DNA from: Lutjanus erythropterus
Taxonomy: Eukaryota > Chordata > Actinopteri > Lutjaniformes > Lutjanidae
NCBI GenBank assembly: GCA_020091685.1
Contig: CM034607.1
Location: 2,781,439-2,845,438, forward strand
Direction: 5' to 3'
Length of the DNA: 64,000 nt
Shown here: piece by piece, positions 1 through 12,234 of the stretch
How positions within the stretch are numbered: the stretch's first letter is position 1
Layout: each line of letters opens with the position of its first letter
Program-made: the position numbers and the translations under genes
Notes under the pieces: model-generated
What the model saw: the letters and a program-made list of their open reading frames with translations, nothing else
Told to the model about the DNA's origin: nothing
Database searches by the model: none

Positions 1-1254
1 TTGCCTAATTTGATTATTCTTAAAATAATTAATTAATTTTACTGTGAATGATTTATTTTTACTTTATAGATTTGTTCACAATAAGATATTGAGTTTATGT
101 AGTGACTTTTATGTTCTAAACAGTACTAGTACTGCTACAAACAACATTTAGTCATAATTAGAATATTCTGTTCTAATCCTGTTCTGAATTAATTATTTTT
201 TTAAATAAAACAATAATTTAACAATACACAAACCTAGAACTTACTATACTTTTTCTTTTCTTAAATGTAGCTGTATGCAGAGAACCAACGTCTACCAGAA
301 CCAGCTTAACACTGTACACTGAGCTTGATTGCCACACTCAGCTGATGACCTTATTCAGACAGAAGGCTTCCAAAACACGATGCACAATGAACAGGTGATT
401 ATGCATTTCACAAGTTAAATCTTTGTGTAATGTTTTATTTTAATGGTTCAAATGAGCTTTAATTCCACAATTTCTCTATTCCATAATCTGTGTTTTTGCA
501 TGTCCATGTTCTGCCTCTGATTGCATCAGATAAGTCAGCACATCACTTGTGGATTTATTTCAGATATTGTAGTGGCTGGTTGGTTGGAACAGTTTGGCAA
601 TGGGTTTCATGAATAAACTTGTCACAGAATTACACAATTTTTATCTTCTTAGGAACTTCATGATATCAACACGAGTTGTACCGCTGTTCTCCTGCCCTTC
701 CTGTGTATCTGTGTGAGGAAGTTTTTATAGGGTGTGGTAAGAAAAATCAGGCCCATTCTTTATTAATACATTCATATTTTAATTTATTTCTAACCAGTAA
801 GCAGACTAATTTTCAACAAACATTTTTATGACGATCAACCATAATCAAAATTCTATGCTCACCACAGCCTTAGTTTCCATGGTTTTTCAGTGGAAGTGAT
901 TAGTGAATGACAGGCATGAAAATGGGTCAGGGGTGCAAAAGGTGAGAAGGATACATCCCTCTAGGGGTCAGGGGCATGCTCCCTGGAAGAATTTGGACAT
1001 TTTATATTTAAAAACATCAATCTGGTGTACTTGTGCAAAAGTGGTGGGATTAGGGTTAAATTATTTTAAAAATGCACTTGTCTTTGATCTTTGTCTGTCT
1101 ATAATTATCACCACAGGTATGTAATGTAATAATAATGATAATAGTAATGATAATGGTAATAATATTAAGAACTTCAAACTTATACAGTGCTGTACTATGT
1201 ACATACTATACATATATTAGATCATTATACACTGTACAGTATAATACACAACTA
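1..1254. other. AT-rich intergenic DNA, no gene recognised
   Basis: This stretch is strongly AT-rich with stops in all frames. The only local structure is a degenerate ATA/ATG trinucleotide run at about 1128-1166. The longest frame (903-1124 on plus) has no recognisable domain and low-complexity composition, so I do not call it a gene. Confidence 0.6.
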
Positions 1255-2180
1255 CGCTCTGTAGTCTGGCTCAATGTCCGCCTACAGCAGCACATCTGAT
1301 TGGTTAGAAGTCATGATCAATCAGCAGACACACTGTGTCACAGACGGGTGAGACAGAGCTGCGGTGAGCAGAGAGGAGCTGTGTAGAAGTTAAGACAGCT
1401 GATATCACCAAAGTTTCAATAAACAACAGTTTTATGATCTGTTTCTTTGGTGATAGCAGAGTTACATCAGTGAAAAAAGTTACGGTCTGGATTTCACTCA
1501 AGGTGATGTGACGGCTTTTAAATCAGTCGCTCTTCACAGAGATGCGCTGCACACAGCAGCATCTGTCCTGTCTGTTCACTGCAACTCTTCATTGAGATGT
1601 CGGGTATTATAACCGATACAAAAGTAACAGTGACGGTAAAACTATGATGCTCACATGTAGTCTGCGGATCACATGCGTGCCGAACCGTAGAGGGCGATCC
1701 ATACGGGACACAGATCAACTGCGATCCATTGCACCCTTACTGTGACTAGCAACTTCTCCAATGAAATCTGCAAGAGCACAGCTTTAATACAGGGTGTAGT
1801 GGCGAAACAAGATAATCAATTAAGATAGTACTCAATAGTCTGTCATTTCTTCTTCTTTGCCCAAATCCAAACGTCCAAATCGGCGAATGAGTCTTAACTG
1901 TTGTCTGTCCTCGGGTCAGCTCGCGAGCGCTCTGGTCAGCACAAACCAATCAGGTAGCAGTATTCTCCCTCACACACATTCGCAGCTCACTATGGCTCCG
2001 TGCTGCTCTCGTGTATAAAACCAAAGTCCTAATAAAACTATTTCTGGTATAAATCCATGTCACATCCATACCCCCCCCCCCAAAAAAAATGTCATCAGAT
2101 CTACACGATTCACGTAGGTCACCTATTTTGGATTAAAAACAGCAAATTTCGCCGAAAGGTGAGTGATTTTCATGCATGGA
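1255..2180. other. Unclassified GC-richer block, possible old transposon
   Basis: Sequence complexity and CpG content rise here compared with both sides. A TATAAAA box lies at 2013-2019 and a splice-donor-like GTGAGTG near 2160. Small open frames on the minus strand (1304-1949) do not resemble known proteins. The composition is like that of a teleost interspersed element, but I see no terminal repeats, so both identity and limits are uncertain. Confidence 0.25.
2071..2089 (+). repeat. Homopolymer C run followed by A run
   Basis: An uninterrupted run of C runs straight into a run of A. This is simple sequence and likely to be length-variable or misassembled. Confidence 0.85.
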
Positions 2181-2839
2181 ATGATCCGTCTTTCATTCTT
2201 TTAGGATGAATTGGGTGAGCCAGGTCTTTGGGATGCATCAGTGGGACTCCGTACAGCTGTTAGTAACGATGCTATGAGTCTCACTCTGGTTCATTACCAC
2301 CCTGTGAAGATCTGTCATCCTAGGTGATCAACCTCCCCACATTGTTGATGCCTTCTTGGTAATTTGCAGCCTGATCGATGCACAACATCTCAGCTATCCC
2401 AAAAGACTCACCAGCTGAACCATAAACTGTCACCAAGGCTGCAGACTCAAGAATGACTTGATGACACCTTTAGAACTCAAGATCTAAACAGATTTTTTAA
2501 GGAATAGTGGGCTTCAGTGGCTCACTTAGTTACAGCATGGTCCACAACATAAATATGTCATTATCCACGTTGACTACTGTTTCATATTTGCAGGGACCCA
2601 CCTTTCTGGTTATGGCTGATGGCCAAAAGTATGTCACACACTACCTTCATAACTGTTAACGGGATGGTTCATGCGATTTAAAGTGTGGTTGTATGAGATA
2701 CTTATCTATAGTCAGTGTATTGCTCACAGTAAATGGCAGTTGACACGCCTCGAGTTTGGAGAAGCAGCAGGAGTACTGGTGTAGGAGAGTTAAACAGTGT
2801 ACTGCTGTATACAGGGTAAGCAGCAAAACGTATTTAAAC
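2181..2839. other. Unique-looking DNA, no gene recognised
   Basis: The sequence is mixed in composition and stop-rich in all frames. I see no terminal repeats, tandem arrays or RNA-like folds. Confidence 0.45.
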
Positions 2840-2844
2840 CACTT

Positions 2845-3165
2845 GAATTTACCTACGTTGAAACAAGGTCACGAAATCAACGTTGATTCATCTTTCAAAA
2901 TCAAAACATAATTCAACGGTGATTCAACTATGATCCATGACGTTGATTCCACAGTGAAAAAACTTTAAAATGCCAGCTGGGCAATGTCATAATGTCAAGT
3001 CATTAATGTCCAGTTGTCATAATGAAGACATAAACTAAGTCAACTTTGCATTAAAAATGACATAATTGACCAGATGACAACAGCCATTCATAATGACTCC
3101 TTTATCTTCATGACATGTTATGACAGTGCAATGACAGTCTTATGAACGAAGTGTTACCACATGAA
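2845..3165. repeat. Teleost interspersed repeat rich in AACGTTGATT and ATGACA words
   Basis: From 2845 to about 2990 the palindromic word AACGTTGATT and variants recur (near 2878, 2913 and 2941). From 2990 to 3165 the words ATAATGTC, ATGACA and TCATGACA recur on both strands. Both patterns are familiar from short teleost repeats with internal repetition. Superfamily not determined. Confidence 0.5.
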
Positions 3166-3745
3166 AATATCTTGTATAACAAACATTTAATATTATAACA
3201 TGATACTGAGGCCTTTTTTCTTTTTATGGACTGACTTCTTAACAAGGTCCATAAATCATCCGGTCATTCATTTATTCAATTCGATCAGGCAAATGAAAAA
3301 CAGGTCAGAATTTTCTCTATTTGTGGGCATCAGAAATCACCATATCGAGGTGGGTAATCAAATCAAATAGGAAACCAGAACTCTGATGTCATTTTGTCTT
3401 CTTGAGATTTTTCAGATTAGTGGGTTTCTGACTTTTCAACATTTTCAGCACCGCATTTGCAGAAAGGCACGAACAACACACACACAGCAAAAACATGGAA
3501 TATTATCAGATATTTTAATGGTTCATAACAGGATTTATTGTATATGACAGAAATTAACCTTTACTATCTGGTTCACCAGCACTGACAGATGGACCAGACC
3601 CTGCATGACAACCATACAGTCATTGTTAGATGAGGAGGCTACAGAAGCTCAAGCGTTGTAATGAGATGGTCTGGGTAAAGGTCTGGATGGATCTCAAACA
3701 GGGTGACAGAAATCTGAAGCTTTCACAGCCAGCTGCTGTGGTTGT

Positions 3746-5580
3746 CAGAGGTGGGACCAGGTCATTTGTTTTGTAAATCACAAGTCTCAAGTCTTTTCAC
3801 TCAAGTCCCAGGTCAAGTCCCAAGTGCTAAACTTTGAGTTTTGACTTCTAACCAAGTCTTTATGTTGCAATAAGTTTCCAGCCTCACTGATTCAAGATGA
3901 TACCAAGTAATTTAAGACCAGAGTTCTTTTTTTAAACAATTTCATGACAATTAAAGGAATCTAATTTATTCAGACAGTATATTTCAATGGGCTGAATAAT
4001 TATTTCAATGTCTGATAATTAACTGATCTGCTAAATAAAAACTATTTATTATTAATCAATGCTGAAGATCAAATTTGACTAAGATATTAATTTAACTACT
4101 ATGTGGCTCCCTGGATATTCCTGCCTGAGCCTGTCTGACAAAGATGATCAACTCTTTCTCTGTGTTGGAGGTCTGACTGTGGAGGCATTTCTCCTCCTCC
4201 TCCTCCTCCTCCTCCTCTTCTTTTCTGTTACAGCTCCAGGTTCTTGCTGGTGATGTTTTGTTCTGTGTCTGAACCAAGTTATTACGAACATCCTTCCCAC
4301 CACATGTTTTCATTCACAGCTGTAAAATAACTCCAAATGAAGCTCCTCTTTCATTCACCTGTCTCTGTGTGTTGGATCAAACTGGCACAGACACAGACAG
4401 CAGAGGTGGAGCAAAGAGCACACGCACGACACAACTGAGTTCTGCTCTTTTATGAAATAAAAATGGCAAAATGTAGAAGAAAAAACTGAAACAGATCCCT
4501 ATTTTGGGATCAATCCTTTTGACGCCAGAATCGGTCTTCAAAAACAAGATGTAGTATCAGAAGTATCGATATTTTGGGATAGATCCGCCCACCCCCTACC
4601 CGTACCATATTACAGTTTTTGTTTTTTTTCAATCGTTTTGGCTTAACTTTCTATAAACTATAAGTGCAATTGTCACAACTGTTTCATTAGACACCAAAAC
4701 TCTACTGGATGTTTCCAAAAGGCAGTAAGTCACCCAAAATATTTCATTCATGTTTCAAAACCAAGTTATCATGTCAGTAAATTAATTAATGTCACCAAAA
4801 TGAAAAGCTGTTGTGTCATCATGTGAGCAGTACTGCTCAAAATATTTAGATGATTTTTCACCTTTTTGGTAGCTTTTTCTCCATGACAGTCAACTCTGGA
4901 AATGTTTCTTATATACAAATCTCTGTATCATTCTACTTTTTTGTTGACACTTGACACTGTACTATAAGAGAATGTCCATTTTGTCTTACATGTAACAACA
5001 TCTAGAAACAGTCTGTCACAGAATGACCTCCATGTGATTCCTACTTCACAACTGTCACCTGTCAGCTCATTTGCCATCGCAAACATTACATATCATAGAT
5101 ATTTATAGAATATACATGTCTGTATGACTGATTTTGATAATTGAATGGACTGTTTTGCACGTGATCAATATTAGAATATTTAGAAGCTGTGAAGAGTCTG
5201 ACAGTTTCACTGAGAATCAACTCATCAGTTTTGATCAGCAGCCATGTGCAAGTTTTTGTTTGTTTTCTGTCGGCCAACATGTAGTTTTTGTACAAAATTA
5301 TGTTTGGGATCATTTCATATAACTGGAGCTCAGTAATGTAATGTTAGTTCTTCATGGTTCTCTCCTGGAACCTTGATTGGATGGTGTCAGATTGGTTCAA
5401 AACAAAGTGGGGATTGCAGGGAATATTAATGTATGAAAATAATTGATTAGTCGATTCACCCTTTTTAAATAAGAGACTTTTTCACCTTTGGGCTTATGGG
5501 AAGGTATCGAGTGTTTTCAAGTCAAAAGGCTCAAGTCCAAGTGAAGTCACGTGTCATGTGACTCGATGGCTGCCACTTGT
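3746..5580. mobile_element. Degenerate teleost repeat with CAGAGGTGGGACC head and AAGTC motifs
   Basis: The left end at 3746 reads CAGAGGTGGGACCAGGTC and is followed by many CAAGTC/CAAGTCCC words to about 3860. Similar AAGTC words return at 5515-5567 (AGGCTCAAGTCCAAGTGAAG, then TGTGACTCGA), as expected of the opposite end of the same kind of element. The right terminus is eroded and I see no target duplication, so a single 1.8-kb element is an inference. The CAGAGGTGG start matches the element at 32372. Confidence 0.4.
4191..4217 (+). repeat. (CTC)n microsatellite
   Basis: Nine uninterrupted CTC triplets. On the minus strand they read as a glutamate run inside a short frame (4092-4313) that is otherwise featureless, so I treat the frame as spurious. 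Confidence 0.9.
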
Positions 5581-5589
5581 CTAACCAGT

Positions 5590-6289
5590 CCTTCCAGCAG
5601 AAGAAATTTCAGATTATTTGTGTTTGTATTCTTGCTCACAGACAGAGATGCACTCAGACTTATGAGAGCTTGTTAGTGCGTCAAAAGAAAGATAACTGTG
5701 TGTATCATATGTGAGCCTGAGAGACAGCATGTCAAGTTAAACTGCTAATGACTGCTGCTGTTCATGGCAGTTATTTGGAGCTGTTGTTTGTTTACCGGAG
5801 CTGATGCTTCTCTTTGGCAGCTGCTGAAAATGTCTAAAGTGTTAATATGTGGACTGTCAGAGTGTAGATTATTACAGCGTCACATTTAAATGAACTGATG
5901 AGCTACTGTGATATGATACAACATCTCTTTATTTGTTGCCAGTGTAGGAAAAAATGATCACGAATAGCAAATGCAACTAACATGAAATTTGTTTAACTAC
6001 ACAACAAAGTCCAACTAACACTGTGCTCTTGTTAAAGGGTCTGGTTGTGCTGTTTATCCATCTAGATGTTTTTTTTTTCATCAACCATTTTACACAACAA
6101 TGCTTAACTTATATCAAGTATAACACATACCTAACTTATTGACTTACACAAATTTCACTTAAATCACAGTCTTTTCCTTAACCTAACCAAACTGTGACCG
6201 TTTCACGGTGTTAACTAATCTGTGAAGGTTCTGAGTCATCCAGGTCATGGTATTTGTAGAGAAGGTTATCGTACGCAACTGGACCTTTT
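5590..6289. other. AT-rich DNA, no gene recognised
   Basis: No tandem array, terminal repeat or plausible coding frame is visible. T-rich and A-rich tracts are common. Confidence 0.5.
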
Positions 6290-6665
6290 AGAATCCTTGT
6301 CTTCCCTCTTGTTTCTGTGACTTAACTTCCTGTCTTTGTCATTTTCCTGTCTTTTTGATTAATATTAGTTTCACCTGTGTCTGATTAGTTCTTCATCTGT
6401 TTTAGTCCCAGTTCATCATTGCTCTCATGTGTCAGTCCCCTGTGATTTGGATTTGTACTCTATTTTTTGGACTTTGCATTTGTTTTATGGATTTTTGTCT
6501 TCTACTCTTGCCTTCTTTCTTTGGATTTGTTTGCCTTTTTGGAATCATTTTTGGTTTAGACCGGGTTTAGAACATCCTTTTGCTTAAGTTTCACCTCTGT
6601 CACCATGGTGTTTTTGTCACAATATGTCAAATAAAACAAGGTGTCAGACCCAAAGATGCAGACAA
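6290..6665 (+). repeat. Dispersed pyrimidine-rich repeat, copy 1
   Basis: This copy matches the one near 51.1 kb. Both carry ACTTCCTGTCT, a TTTTGATTA(G/A) word leading into ATTAGTTcca/cacctgt, TCTGATTAGTTC, TTAGTCC and GGATTTGT in the same order. The right side ends AAGGTGTCAGACCCAAAGAT, a terminus style seen in teleost interspersed repeats. No coding frame. Superfamily unknown. Confidence 0.6.
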
Positions 6666-6884
6666 AGGTCACCTATTGTTACCATCTCCAAAATTCATAG
6701 AAAGCATTAAATGACATATGAAATATCCATAAAAGTGATGTGTTATCAGTTATTACACCATCCCATGAGATCAGATTGCCACTTTCTTCCCACCTATAAC
6801 CACATGACAGTTTTAGTTTTGCAGTTTTGTTTTTGGAGACATCAGCTGTTGAGACGTCTGCCTTTTTCCAGTATTATGGAACTA

Positions 6885-7254
6885 GATAGAACTTCTTTCT
6901 TCCTAGTGGAAAAGTAAGTAGTTCAGTAGCTTCTACTGCACAAAGAAAGTAGTTTGTACATAAAACTGCTCACAACAAGGTATGTGGATTTTCTTTAGTA
7001 ACTGGGTCATGATTTTTGGAAAGAGACACTGGTTTTGAATTTTTCAAATGTACTTTTTTGGATCTTTAAGCACAGCAAGTTGAGTGTCATCAGGTTCCAT
7101 TATATTGTAGAGAAGGCACACATCTCTACAGCCAATATCTCCAAAATTCTGCAATTCACACACACACACACACACAAAATCTAGATGGTTAAATAGCACT
7201 ACAGGCCAGGGTAAACAGAGATATTTTTGATTTGGGGTTGAATTGTCCCTTTAA
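6885..7254 (+). mobile_element. TTAA-ended miniature element, right part
   Basis: The right end reads TGAATTGTCCCTTTAA, that is an AGGGACA-type terminus next to a TTAA target. Blocks at 6895-7110 and 7165-7254 match the complete copy at 42596-42957 (ACTGGGTCATGATTTTTGGAA, TTAAATAGCACTACAGGC). The left end is not found. Such TTAAAGG ends are known from T2/Kolobok-like MITEs, so the assignment is by family resemblance. Confidence 0.65.
7157..7176 (+). repeat. (CA)n microsatellite
   Basis: About ten CA repeats sit inside the TTAA-ended element. The copies at 40.9 and 42.6 kb lack them, so the run grew after insertion. Confidence 0.85.
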
Positions 7255-8939
7255 GTTCCCTAATTTACAGCGTAGAATTCCTCTACGCATCAACTTTTTA
7301 TGTTTGGTTGCTTCTCGCTAATTGTTTGTTCTGCTGAATCAACTGAGAGTGTTTCACTTCCATCAGTGTTGGAAAGGTTCCAAGAGATGAATAATTTACA
7401 TTGTCCATAATTAATTTCTGCAAGGTATAGGCCACACTGAAGAGGTGAAAAAGAAGTCAAGTCTAATCACAATGAATTTTGAGTACCTTAAATTACATTA
7501 AAATAAAAGCAGTGTCTCTGCCATGAGACATGGTGCTGCTACAGTCTGCGGAGCTCTTTCTCTTCAGTAGGTGAGGAAAAAGGATAAAAATGAACATAAA
7601 AGAAAGATACCAAGAGATTCTGAAAAGAACTGCTGTCCTCTGCAAAAATGCCCGAGCTCAGGAATACTTTCACCTTTAAAGCCAGTAATGACACAGCCAA
7701 ATCTACAGCGGAGAGGCTGAAAAATAGGACATCCACATCCTGGAGGAGCCCTAACCTCAACCCCAGGTGGAAATCTCTGAACTAACCCAAATAGAGAAAT
7801 TCACAGGCGACGTCCTTGTACACTATCTAAGTTAACTGCGACTCAGCTGCAAGTAATTTTGTAGTTCCATGTGTAATAATTTAACCCAACAGACGCAGGG
7901 CTCTTATCAAAGTAAGTCCAGTCCAAGCCTTATTGGGGCCTCACACACCCCCACCTCCCATCACTAGTGTCCCCAGACACAAGCTTGTGCATTGTAGACA
8001 CACAAAACTGGCTAAATCACATAAGATTAATATTATATTAATGCTATAAGTGATACTGGTACTACACAGCTGTATAAAATGGTGTTCATTTTAGAAATGT
8101 GTGTGTGTGTTTGTGTATTATTATTGCAACCCCTCCCAACACCTAGCAATGCTATGAATTAGGCTACTATAGGTTAGATAATTGGTTTTCAACCTGGGGT
8201 CCAGGTCCTTAAGGCGCCCAACCATAATCAGCGATAAGAACGCTTTGTGGCTGTCCCATTGTCTTCCTAAGAACAGAGCAGTGGCGCCCGACTTAGCAGC
8301 ACTGCTACCCTCGGTGCGGTGCACAGCTTGGAAGTTAATAGCATCTGTAAAAACTATTAAATGATGTAAAGATTAATACCATAGTTAGCATTAACACTAC
8401 TAGTAGATTTTTATTAAATCAATTAATCAACTATTAATCAACGCTTATTAATGCTTATTACTGCATAATAAGCTGTTTTTAAATCAAAGCACTCACAACA
8501 TGAAGACTATAACTAAATATACTTAAGATAATGTCAGATGAAATATGAGTGACACATAACTGTAACTGTACATAATTATACTTTTGTGATTCCACTTTGA
8601 AATTCATGAATTCGGCATTTTAAAAAACATAAAAAATGTACTAAATTATTGATGGGAAAAGTGAGTTTCTTAATCTTTATTATTGTTTTTAATGCATAAT
8701 TGAAATGCAAATTAAATCAGTCCTTTCTGAACAGATTGTAAGGTTTTTCAAGTTATTAGCTGATTATAATGAAAGCTGTAAAAGTCTCTAATTGTGCTGT
8801 TATCACAGTCCAGGTTCATAATACATACCATTAAAACCTGGTAACCACAAATTAAAATGCAAGTGAGGACAACAGCAATCAACGACTGTGATCACTGGAA
8901 TAAATTAGAGGAGGAAAGTACAGATATTTTTTATTTTGC
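7255..8939. other. AT-rich DNA with small eroded repeats, no gene
   Basis: A short GT microsatellite lies at 8099-8116. The sequence TTGGTTTTCAACCTGGGGTCC at 8182-8202 resembles a hAT-type terminus, with no partner nearby. Short frames (7539-7760 minus, 8121-8364 both strands) have no family resemblance. Confidence 0.45.
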
Positions 8940-9060
8940 AGGGACATGCATGCTTTTATTAGACAGCGGACATGATAGATGGGTGAGGACATGCTACAAA
9001 GGTCCCCGAACGTATTCGGAGTGAGGATGTTGTGGTTCAGGGCTCTCATTTTCTCATGGG
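8940..9060. repeat. Probable fragment of a common teleost repeat
   Basis: The phrase GACATGCTACAAAGGTCCCC, following TTTTATTAGACAG, is of a type I recall from many fish loci, where it leads into a tRNA-like GATTCGAACC segment. Here that segment is mutated and no cloverleaf can be drawn, so this is not called a tRNA. Confidence 0.35.
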
Positions 9061-9749
9061 GTTAATTCTTCTTCTTTTTTTTTTTTTACAAAAAAACAAG
9101 ACACTTTGAAAAGATGTGATATTTTTCAGATGTGCTGCAGATGCAAGCGAAGCCTCTCAGACCGCCCACAATCAGTCGGAACAGAGCAACCAATCAATCA
9201 AGCTGCCCACTGCGTGAGTGCAGGTTAAGGACTGGAGACCAGGGGCCGTGTTTATCAAGCGTCATCAAGAATCACCTCCAGCAATCACACTGAAAATTAA
9301 ACAAGGGCTGTGTGTGTTACTTATGAGGCTCAGTAAGCAGAGGTTCAGTCCTCTGAGGGCGGCTGATGTAACCATTTTACACCACTTAGAGCCGTAACAT
9401 GAATTTAATGATGACATGTTTGAGTTGTTCCTCAGTGGTTCCAGTGTGCAATCAGCACATTCACAAGACTGGTATGATTGAAATGAAATTAATTATATAA
9501 AGAAGTTTGAAAGGCTAGTGGCACACAGCAAAGTCTGAAAGATTATTTTTCCCCATCTGACAAAAACAGCACCGACTGGACTCAAGTCATGTCTGATCTG
9601 ATTTGATAAAATCCAAAAAGACTTGCAGATTGACTGAGACTTTAACACCAATATGAGAGGAACTGACTTCACAAAGTGTTAATTTTCCTGACAGCAGTGT
9701 AACCCAGTCAGACAGATCATCACATTCAGGTACCAGAAAAAACATGTTT
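9061..9749. other. Mixed-composition DNA, no gene recognised
   Basis: A complex segment (9120-9330) with AATCAATCAAGC and GTGTTTATCAAGCG could be regulatory or an old repeat. There are no strong signals. Confidence 0.4.
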
Positions 9750-10740
9750 GGGATTTAGACTTGACTTGAGACATGACTTGTGACATACCTATCTTGACTT
9801 GACACTTGATAAATACCTGTAATTGGAGTTGGGACTTGACTTGTGACAAACCTATCTTGATTTAGGACCTTTTGGGACTATTGACTTGAGAAACAACAAG
9901 GTATTGTCTTGGGACATACTTGCCAAGACCTAGGACATACCTATCTTGACCTGAGATTTGGTGGTCTTGATGGGGAATTTGACATGGGACATACCTGTCT
10001 TGACCTGGGACACACCTGTCACATACCTGTCTTGGCTTGGGATATACTGGTCCTGACTTGGGATTTGTTGGCCTTAACTTGGAAATTACTTAACATGCAT
10101 GTTTTTCCTTTGGACACCTATCTTGACTTGGGACATACCTGTCTTTACTTGTGACACACCACTCTTAACTTAGGACATACCTGTCTTTATTCAGAACTTG
10201 ACTTGGGATACACTTGCCATGATTTGGAACAAGTCTTTCTTTACTTCGGACTTGTTTGGTCTTGACTTTGAACTTGACTTAAAAACATACCTGTCTTGAT
10301 TTGGGACACCCTTGTCTTGACTTGGGAAACACCTGTCTTGACTTGTGACACACCTGTCTTGACTTGGAACACACTTGTCTTGACTTGGGACATATTTGTC
10401 TTGACTTGGGACATATTTGTCTTGACTTGGGACATATTTGTCTTGACTTGGGGCACACTTGTCTTGACTTGGGACACACCTGTCTTGACATGGGACTTCT
10501 TGGTCTTCACCTGGGGCACACCTAAATTGACATGAAACATAGTTGTCTTGACATGGGGCAAACCTGCCACAACTCGAGACTTTTTACTTGAAAGTTGTTG
10601 GTCTCAACTTAGAACTTCACTTGGGACATACCTGTCTTGACTTGAGTTGTGACATACTTGCTGTGACTTCGTAACTTACCTGTCTTCATTTTGCATGTGT
10701 GAGTTGGGACCTGTCTCGACTTGGAACTTGGAATCTGGAC
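9750..10740 (+). repeat. 21-bp minisatellite, about 1 kb
   Basis: The plus-strand unit is close to CTTGACTTGGGACACACCTG plus T. It is near perfect from 10310 to 10500 and increasingly degenerate on both sides. Because 21 is a multiple of three and the unit lacks stops in several frames, long pseudo-open frames appear on both strands (10241-10570 minus encodes a repeated SQVKTNM heptad). The ORFs follow from the repeat; there is no start context, splice signal or known domain to suggest a protein. Confidence 0.92.
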
Positions 10741-12234
10741 TTCATAGGGAAGACTGATGGACAAAGGTCTTGTGTTTTTTCATATTCTGACTGTATAAGA
10801 CTCAGTCCTATTAAACGTATCATCTGATATAGCTTCATATCAGGTGATACATTGACACTGCAGTTTGACTTCTCTTTATTGTCCAGGTTTGTCCATGTGT
10901 CATGCACAAGATGGAATATTTGGCCATGACCCTGCATAACCAATATATATGTAATCTCTTTTGTCATCCAATCCCATCATGAATGATTGACTTCTCTAAG
11001 AGGCTGATAAATAAGATCCACGAGGGATGAGACATTGTTGCTACTACAAGGCTCTACACCTCTACTGTTCTTGTCAGACAAGAAGCTCTGGTGACGAGCA
11101 GAGATATTGACAGCTCTGCTGATATCCTGCTGCTTGGTATAACACCCACTTACTGTGCACAAATAGTCTATTTTTATCTTTATCATGTCTATTTTTATTC
11201 ACACATGTCACTCACTAAGTATTTCTGTCTACATCTGCCTGTGAGTTCATGAGGACAAAGTGGAACAAAAAAAGAAAAATATTCAGTTAGACTGACCTTG
11301 GTGAAATCAAGAGTATGCCAAGACTAAAACTGAAAATCCTTTAAAATGGATTTGAAGGTAAAAAAAAAAAAAAAAAAAAAAAAGCTGATTTGGTGAGTGT
11401 TACAGATTTTAAGGGTCACCAACAGCAAAGTGCTCAATCAGCCTTTATGGAAGTGGTTCTCAAATGGGGGGAGTGGGCCCCCAGGGGAACCCAGTGCCAA
11501 CTGCTGAGGGTGGCCATAACCAGGAGTAAAAATGTGGAATGGAACTAAAGTTAAACACAGACAACATTACTAATTGCTGCAAACCAGCGATCATTGTTGT
11601 TATTAGTTCCAACTGTGCTTTGTTCTGCCATGTCAAGTCAAAATGTCTGCTGTTGTTATAGCAAGGATTTCAAGATTCAGGTTAGAAAATTTATTTTGAA
11701 GGAAAAGTTAGCCATAAAATATAAAATGGGCAGACTTTTTGCTCAGGTTTGGTCTCCAGCAACTAAAAATATCTGGTTCATTTGCCATGAAATGTTTCAC
11801 TGTGCTCACGGTGACCGTGTTCAGACTGCTGTTGAGTTCTGGACACATAATGTGCTGATTAATCAGAGCTTTTTCACTGAAAACAGTCACCTGCTGTTGC
11901 TGGAAATGATGTCAATGAAAATATTCCCACTGAGCCAAAACAATAAAATTTGAAAGAAATAAAATATGTCAGCTCATTCCAGGTTGTCAAATACCAATGC
12001 TTTGCCAGGCCCCGCGGTGTCTCATACAAATGCACATGGTACCTTTTAGTGTCTGTACAAGATGCACTGGGCTTTTACGTAACTGCAGTGTAACCCATCT
12101 ATGTCAGGCAATGAAGTATAAAAAGCAGGAAAGTGAACTTGTGGAGGAGGTGAGATGGAGGGATTGGTCAAACAAACACAGGACTTTCACCCAGGAAGCC
12201 GAGGGTTGTGTCCCCTGTGAAATCAAAGGCCAAC
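10741..12234. other. Intergenic DNA with poly-A tract and a hAT-like end
   Basis: An A23 tract lies at 11360-11383. AGTGGTTCTCAAATGG at 11452-11467 is a typical hAT-style left end, but I found no matching right end. The plus-strand frame 11594-11953 (119 codons) follows it. It has no transposase motif that I recognise and its amino acid make-up looks random, so it is not called as a gene. Near 12195 GAGGGTTGTGTCCCCTG resembles a polymerase III B box and leads straight into the next array. Confidence 0.4.

Noticed and set aside
2513..2560. SINE head (GTGGCTCACTTAGTTACAGCATGG)
   Set aside because: A single weak A-box-like match without a B box, tail or target duplication.
8940..9060. tRNA gene
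   Set aside because: Only a vague B-box-like area inside a known kind of repeat. No acceptor stem or anticodon arm can be drawn.
10241..10570. 109-codon open frame with repeated SQVKTNM heptads, possibly a repeat protein
   Set aside because: It lies wholly in a 21-bp minisatellite, and open frames on both strands follow from the unit length. No start context, splice site or domain.
8182..11467. hAT-like ends at 8182 and 11452 as one element
   Set aside because: Both are left-type ends in the same orientation, not an inverted pair.
11594..11953. 119-codon plus frame just after a hAT-like end, possibly transposase
   Set aside because: I see no hAT dimerisation motif, DDE-type residues or zinc finger. 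The frame looks random and no right terminus is present.
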